29,981 nt of DNA, taken from contig QANT01002078.1 of NCBI GenBank assembly GCA_003254885.1, positions 1 to 29,981 on the forward strand. The letters run 5' to 3'. Source of the stretch: Purshia tridentata. Taxonomy: Eukaryota; Streptophyta; Magnoliopsida; Rosales; Rosaceae. Shown here piece by piece: positions 25,201-29,981 of the stretch. The position numbers and the translations under genes were made by a program. Below the pieces are notes generated by a model that was given only the letters and a program-made list of their open reading frames with translations, did no database searches and was not told the DNA's origin. Every line of letters starts with the position of its first letter. Positions within the stretch are counted from its first letter, which is position 1.

Positions 25201-25806
25201 TCTTATCCTGCTGTCTTTGAAGCTCCTTGTCGTTATTAATGAGATTAAGGAAATTCTAGGGCTTACATGATCAAGCAATGTCACTATGTTATCAAGGAGC
25301 TTATTCCATTATTATTTTTGGGTCATAATGTAGATTCTGACCAAGGAATATGAAGTTTCTGGGATTTGATTGTGTGAGTAGCTGGTAGAGTTGATTTGAC
25401 AATTTTGTGTTATGAAAACCATGATTCTAGGTATTGAGTTGACTGAAATAAATGGTTGCGTAATAATGAATAAAACATTTAGTGGCTTTAGAATGAAGTG
25501 AGAGATTTTTAAAAGTACATAAACTAACAGTTTTCAATTGTACAGGTATTCTTGTTCTGTTTGTGTATGGGAGGCATCATGTACTACTTGGAACATGAGC
25601 CAGACACCATGGCTCCGTTCCTCAGGACTCTGATCCGTCGCTTCCTTGCTAGCAGAATAAGCAATCCTGCCCCTTCATCTAATAGGCGTTCTTCCTACAC
25701 ATACTTACATACACTTGATGCCATGAAGAAACCGAAGGTGTCAGAGAGTCCTGGTACTGAAGCGCCGTCTGAGAAGTATAATCTTGACTCAATACCAGGG
25801 CTGTGA
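22299..25806 (+). CDS. TMEM135-like membrane protein (plant Tim17/22/23-annotated family)
   Basis: Multi-pass organelle membrane protein. The animal relative TMEM135 acts at peroxisomes and mitochondria; the plant member's role is not established. Exons: 22299-22622, 23239-23378, about 23494-23593, 23700-23798, 24142-24489, 24571-24663, 24754-24960, 25546-25806; 523 residues. The N-terminus is Pro/Ser-rich, followed by a charged helix (REAEDRLRDAIEELQRRQRS) and a Cys-bearing segment (PPCDHANDESCVAH) before YGVRVGIGILLRAFKLAR. Gly-rich membrane segments follow (IGLFFGGFSGSYHALR, AGSIAGLSILALDDSNRRR, LYWLAGGISALSVLLEKK, FLFCLCMGGIMYYLEHEP). The conserved block YAFVMRPESLPKSY and C-terminal Ser/Lys tail match plant homologues. 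Start 22299 was preferred over the in-frame 22239 by context. The exon 3 acceptor (CAG at 23491-23493, or GAG just upstream) is uncertain. The donor of exon 4 is duplicated downstream. Confidence 0.82.
23782..24094 (+). repeat. Tandem duplication containing the exon 4 end and its splice donor
   Basis: Copy 1 is 23782-23930 and copy 2 is 23931-24094. Both begin CTTTGGCATGTGCACAG followed by GTAGCACTAATCTC. In copy 1 this is the last 17 bases of exon 4 plus the real donor at 23799. In copy 2 it is an intact second donor at 23948. The copies differ by one substitution and by length of the GTCTCT/TA microsatellite. Both end GAATTATTTTGAAGTGATTTACTG. Confidence 0.95.
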
Positions 25807-26284
25807 AGGGTTGGAGACTCAACTAAACCCCGGATTCTGAAAATTTTTCTTGGAGTTTTCAATTAACATGATTATATATGGAGACTCTATAATATTCAAT
25901 ATCTTGTTTTTTTCTATATGATTTTTTGCATAAAAATTGAACTTATATGATTTACTTGATTTTAAAGAAAAGAATTGTAATGGAATGGAAGGCAGTTGCT
26001 AAATTTTTTTTTTTTTTTAGCAGATCACTCCTGAAATTGTTTCTAATTCCTAACCGTTGACCCTGATGTAGATATTCACCTTACGTGTGTATTTTAGTGC
26101 ATATACTTATTCAAACTGAGATTATTCTATGGTCAACCGGAATTGTTATTGTTATCTCATCAAAATAAATTAATGATATTGCAAGAACAGAGTTCTGACA
26201 TATACACTCCTACGAACTCTTTCACCTGGACACGCATATAATCGTTCCCATCTAGAGATCAGTATCTTAACAGAAGTTGCCAGA
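25807..26284. other. Intergenic: 3' flank of the TMEM135-like gene and promoter of the ankyrin gene
   Basis: AT-rich, with a poly-T run at about 26007-26019. GTTGACC at about 26057 and GGTCAACC at about 26132 contain the TTGAC W-box core recognised by WRKY factors, one per strand, 150-230 bases before the ankyrin gene start. W-boxes are common upstream of defence-related genes; function here is inference. Confidence 0.4.
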
Positions 26285-27773
26285 ATGGATGTTAGGCTGT
26301 TTGAGGCTTGTCAAACAGGAAATATCCAACTTTTGCACCAACTACTGGCAGAGAATCCATTTCTACTCAATAGTCTTGCTCTGTATTCTGCAGAGAACCC
26401 CTTACATGTTGCTTCGGTTGCTGGCCATGTTGACTTTGTAAAGGAGATTGTAAAAATCAAACCAGCTTTCGCTAAAGAAGTGAACCAGGATGGCTTCATC
26501 CCCATGCATATCGCATCTGCCAATGGGTATCTGGAGATTGTCAGGGAGCAGCTGATGGTTGACCCGAGACTCTGCCGGCTAAACGGAAGAGATCAATGGA
26601 CTTCTCTTCATTATGCTGCTACTAGAGGAAGGGCAGATATGATTAGAGAAATGATTTTGGCCTGTCCAGAGGGTGTCGAAGACGTGAATGCAGAGGGGGA
26701 AACTGCTTTGCACCTTGCAGTTAAAAACAACCAGTTTGAAGCAATCAAAGTTTTGGTGGAATTGATCAGAGAGATGAGGAAAGTGAACATACTGAATTTG
26801 AAGGATAAACATGGTAATACAGTTCTTCACCTAGCAACCTGGAGAAAACAACACCAGGCAAGTATATATAATCTGATCAATTTAGTTTTCCATTTTTCTT
26901 TTCAAGATGAATGTTCTTTTTTGAGTGGTGGGGTGTGGCCTTTTCATTTTACTAAATCCAATGAAGTAGACATGTTCACAGGTGGTGGAATGGTTAGTTG
27001 GAACTGGAATTAGTACTCCTGCAGGGGAATTGGAAGTAAACGGTGTAAACCAGAGCGGTCTCACAGCTCTTGATCTGCTACTAATTTTCCCAAGTGAAGC
27101 CGGCGATCGAGAAATCTATGAGACCCTTCGTGGTGCTGGAGCTCTGAAAGCACAAGACATAGCCCATTCTGCTGTAAATTCATCTGACTCTCATAGCCAT
27201 ACCTTCTCAAATTGCCCCATGGCATCAGGCACCCATCAATTGCAGCAGCCAAACGATTTGATTGAATACTTCAAGTTCAAAAAGGACAGAGACTCTCCAA
27301 GTGATGCACGCAGTGCACTGTTAGTTGTAGCTGTATTAGTGGCTACAGCAACCTTCCAAGTGGGACTCAGCCCTCCAAACGGTGTTTGGCAGGACACTGG
27401 GTTGAACAAGAATGGGACTGGCAGTGGTGAACCAGCACACATAGCAGGGAAGTCCATTATGGGGTCTTACAATGCAGTTTCATTCGTCTTTTTTGTGGCT
27501 TTCAACACCATTGGGTTTTCGGTTTCTCTTTACATGATCAACGTGCTGACAAGCAATTTCCCATTATTGTTAGAGCTTCATATCTGTCTAATTGCATTGT
27601 ACATTTCCTACAACATTGCAGTGACCCTCATTGCCCCAGAAAACACAAAGCTCTTCATCACTGTATTTACTTCAGTTTTCCCTGGTATGGTACCACTTGC
27701 TGCCACATGTGTTAGGCGACTTATCATGAAGATACCTGTAATAAATCTAGTCTCTAGATTATTCACTCAATAA
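26285..27773 (+). CDS. Ankyrin-repeat protein with PGG domain, BDA1-like
   Basis: Plasma-membrane-type ankyrin protein. Relatives such as BDA1 and ACD6 act in plant immunity, but the role of this one is unknown. Exons: 26285-26857 and 26982-27773; 454 residues. Ankyrin repeats fill residues 1 to about 235 (NPLHVASVAGHVDFVKEIV, FIPMHIASANGYLEIVREQL, TSLHYAATRGRADMIREMI, TALHLAVKNNQFEAIKVLV, TVLHLATWRKQHQVVEWLV, TALDLLL). The PGG domain begins at about residue 297 (DARSALLVVAVLVATATFQ, then PPNGVW). About four membrane helices run to the C-terminus. The intron starts with GC (CAG|GCAAGT). Only this donor gives the expected KQHQ-VVEWLVG junction. Using the GT four bases downstream shifts the frame and stops within about 12 codons. 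Confidence 0.88.
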
Positions 27774-28593
27774 GTTTAGTTGTTGCCAAAAAGTTATAGG
27801 TTTGAGTATTGATGTATTGAATAATCATTTGAAATAGTAGTGTTGCTCCCTTGATTTTGTTTTTCTTCATCAACTTGCTCCCATGAATATTAACATGGAA
27901 AGGGCCGGAAGTGAAGAGAAAATTCCCTTTTTCCTTGTAACGAGAATATTACTATATTAGCATGAATATCAACTTGCTTACCTTTGAATTACTTGCCAAT
28001 ATGCTTTTATTATTTTAAAATGAGGACCTGAGGCCCAAACACAAGCCCATTGCAGTTGAACGACCCTGGGTGCATCTTCCAACAGCTCAAGACCAAATTA
28101 CCCATGCTGGTTTTTTTCAAAATCAAATGTTTATCTGTTTTTTTCTTATAAACCCGAGAGAGGGGATTAATACGAATGTGCAACCTCTCAAATTTTAGTT
28201 AAGTTAGAGACATATTAGTCTTGGATGACCCATGTTGGTCTGGTTGTTCAAATTGAACCACACACTTGGATCTGTTCATTGGGTTTAGTCCTCACTTTAT
28301 TAAATCTAGGTGTGGTTGTTAAGTTGGAATAGTCACAAATAATAACAATATGTCATCTAAATTAAAAATGCGTCAATATGATCTAACAAACACCATTGAG
28401 ATTGGAAAATTTCATTAACAAGAAGCCACAAATATGAATACAAATATGTATATCCATGCACAAGTATGAAGGAGAGAAAGAAAGAGAGAGATATGCTATA
28501 TGTGAGCTTAATTTATACCATATATATACATGTATATATAAGCAATATATATATATATATATGTATTGATTATTGCATGGTGAATTGCTGATG
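27774..28593. other. Intergenic: ankyrin gene 3' flank and 3' flank of the small minus-strand gene
   Basis: AATAAT near 27818 may act as the ankyrin gene's polyadenylation signal. An imperfect inverted pair, AACCACAC (about 28255) and GTGTGGTT (about 28311), encloses ~50 bases but has no target-site duplication that I can see. A TA-rich microsatellite lies near 28505-28563. No gene was recognised. Confidence 0.5.
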
Positions 28594-28983
28594 TTATACA
28601 CGCTTCAAGCAACTGGCATAAGCAGCGTCGTAACAAGTTTTATATTGATTGGGATTAGTCATAAGCCAATGTTGGCATTCTTTATGTGCTTGGCGTTTAC
28701 AAAGTTCCCTTTTTGGTAGAAAAGGCGGAGGAGCCTGACGACCCCGAAGCTTTCGCGGCGGACGGTCTGGACATGCAATCAGAAGTCGAGATAAGGCTTT
28801 TACATCCGGTGGCTGAGGAATGGCAAGAGGAGGCGACTCATCCCAAGGGGTATTATTGGAATATTTGGGCTGCAGCTGCACATAAACTAAAACTAGGAAA
28901 ATTAGCATAACTAATAATAGTGACATGCTTATCATCACAAGCCCGACAACATGTTTCTTCATCGTATTATTATCTTCATCCAT
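28594..28983 (-). CDS. Uncharacterised small single-pass membrane protein with Cx7C-x13-Cx7C tail
   Basis: 129 residues, intronless, start at 28983. I do not recognise the family. A short polar N-terminus (MDEDNNTMKKHV) is followed by one hydrophobic helix at about residues 11-36 (VGLVMISMSLLLVMLIFLVLVYV). Next comes a Pro-rich linker with a further Cys (LLIACPDRPPRK, then APPPFLPKRE), and then a basic tail. There, four Cys are spaced C-x7-C-x13-C-x7-C (CKRQAHKEC through CYDAAYASC) and end in LKRV. The spacing suggests two helices held by two disulfides, with the tail outside the cytoplasm as a signal-anchored type II protein. It is probably a real gene: composition is non-random, and no paired frame explains it. 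Function is unknown. Confidence 0.6.
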   Translation of the reverse strand: MDEDNNTMKKHVVGLVMISMSLLLVMLIFLVLVYVQLQPKYSNNTPWDESPPLAIPQPPDVKALSRLLIACPDRPPRKLRGRQAPPPFLPKRELCKRQAHKECQHWLMTNPNQYKTCYDAAYASCLKRV

Positions 28984-29981
28984 TAATTGCTTTGCTTCCC
29001 AACCTAATTCTCTCTTTCTTGGTTCGATCTTTTATTAAATGAAACTCAATCAAATGCAAAAGCAAACCTTCTATCTGTATTTAAAAAACAAAACTAATTG
29101 TATTGCGTCCATATATACATATATATTTGTGGCAATGCTGAAATATGTGCTCTTTTTTGCCTGAAACAATGTATTTCAATTAATATCGACATCAACTAAA
29201 ATCATGTCTCGTTACTACATGCATGAGTCATAATACAAGTTGTCGTGTAGTCTTTTGGTGGCTCTTCAGATGGTGTGTGATCAAGGCACATATTGACAAC
29301 GACCACAGGTAAAAGATATAAAATTAAATATGACTTTTTTTTGAATTGACAATAATTTATATATATGGTAACAGAAAAATTCAAAGAATTAATTACATAT
29401 AAAATATCTTGTTGGAAATTTGGAACTCAATTAATATTGGCAGAAAGATATTAGGTCGATTGTGTAGACCGCAAAGGTAATATATATATAGTTGAATTGC
29501 ATATGAGGAAAATAAAATTGCGATCATTTTTTTTTACACTTCATTTTGTACATTGCACTTATTTTTTTACTTTTATATTTTGTTAATTCAACCAACAAGA
29601 CGACAATGAATACAAGAAAATAAAATGCTAATACAAATATACAAAATTAATATATATAAATATATAATTCGTCGCTTTGATGTGAAAGCTAAAAAATTTT
29701 GTGCCAGGATGCTGGCCCTATTTCAAAATTTCAATTCTAGTTGTCATTGTCAAGCATGGTATTTTTCTTTATAATATTGCCTACCAAACTCTGTATAATG
29801 TATATTTATATTTTGGTCAACTATCACAAGAAATGTAAAAGGGTGATTTATAGGCCAGTCTAATTTTTTCTCCTCTCTTAGACTAATATCTTAATACTTT
29901 TTTATTTTTGACTAAGGTCCAAAAATATTATTCAGATGTTTTTAAGTTAAAAAATATGTAATATTATCCTAAAATTAATGA
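28984..29981. other. AT-rich flank with no recognised gene
   Basis: This should include the promoter of the 28594-28983 gene on the minus strand. It has many TATATA-like runs (29112-29128, 29360-29366, 29480-29490, 29651-29668) and poly-T stretches. No open frame with protein-like composition, no RNA gene and no intact transposon end were recognised. Confidence 0.5.

Noticed and set aside
28255..28320. Imperfect inverted repeat suggestive of a MITE
   Set aside because: The arms are only about 8 bp with mismatches beyond, and no target-site duplication could be identified.

Overview
This is a stretch of plant nuclear genome, almost certainly from a eudicot. It is AT-rich. Its genes carry many short GT-AG introns, and the proteins are plant-specific or plant-typed: chloroplast Fe-SOD, LIL3, plant-type mitochondrial GDH, an ankyrin/PGG protein and MIR169. 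A woody rosid such as a Rosaceae species fits, but this is only an impression. There is no bacterial-style operon structure and no clearly intact transposon.

Layout from left to right: (1) a chloroplast iron superoxide dismutase of the FSD2 type (+, 252-2541, 9 exons). (2) A convergent CDC20-type WD40 activator of the anaphase-promoting complex (-, 5490-2818, 8 exons, one GC-AG intron), whose promoter has E2F, MSA-like and site II motifs. (3) A MIR169 precursor hairpin on the minus strand (about 6049-5862), just upstream of CDC20 and with its own TATA box. (4) A nuclear poly(A)-binding protein of the PABN type (+, 7397-10283, 6 exons), whose stop codon lies inside a tandem duplication. (5) Mediator subunit MED31 (+, 11391-12764, 6 coding exons and a probable 3'UTR intron). 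(6) About 3.5 kb of intergenic sequence with a three-copy degenerate repeat and a single N between two near-identical 76-bp copies. (7) Mitochondrial NAD(H) glutamate dehydrogenase, GDH2-like (+, 16300-19214, 8 exons). (8) The chloroplast light-harvesting-like protein LIL3 (+, 20025-21243, 3 exons). (9) A TMEM135/Tim17-family-like membrane protein (+, 22299-25806, 8 exons), with a recent tandem duplication that copied a splice donor. (10) An ankyrin-repeat/PGG membrane protein of the BDA1-like class (+, 26285-27773, 2 exons, a second GC-AG intron). (11) A small uncharacterised single-pass membrane protein with a C-X7-C-X13-C-X7-C tail (-, 28983-28594).

Each gene is a separate transcription unit with no shared pathway. 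FSD2 and LIL3 are plastid proteins, GDH is mitochondrial, and MED31, PABN and CDC20 are housekeeping regulators. All exon models were built by hand from splice consensus plus family protein similarity. In every multi-exon gene the summed coding length is a multiple of three and the reading frame is open throughout. I did not find a new multi-gene system. The most interesting items are the MIR169 locus, the duplicated splice donor, the two identical-context GC-AG introns, the stop-codon-spanning duplication, and the unrecognised Cys-patterned membrane protein.
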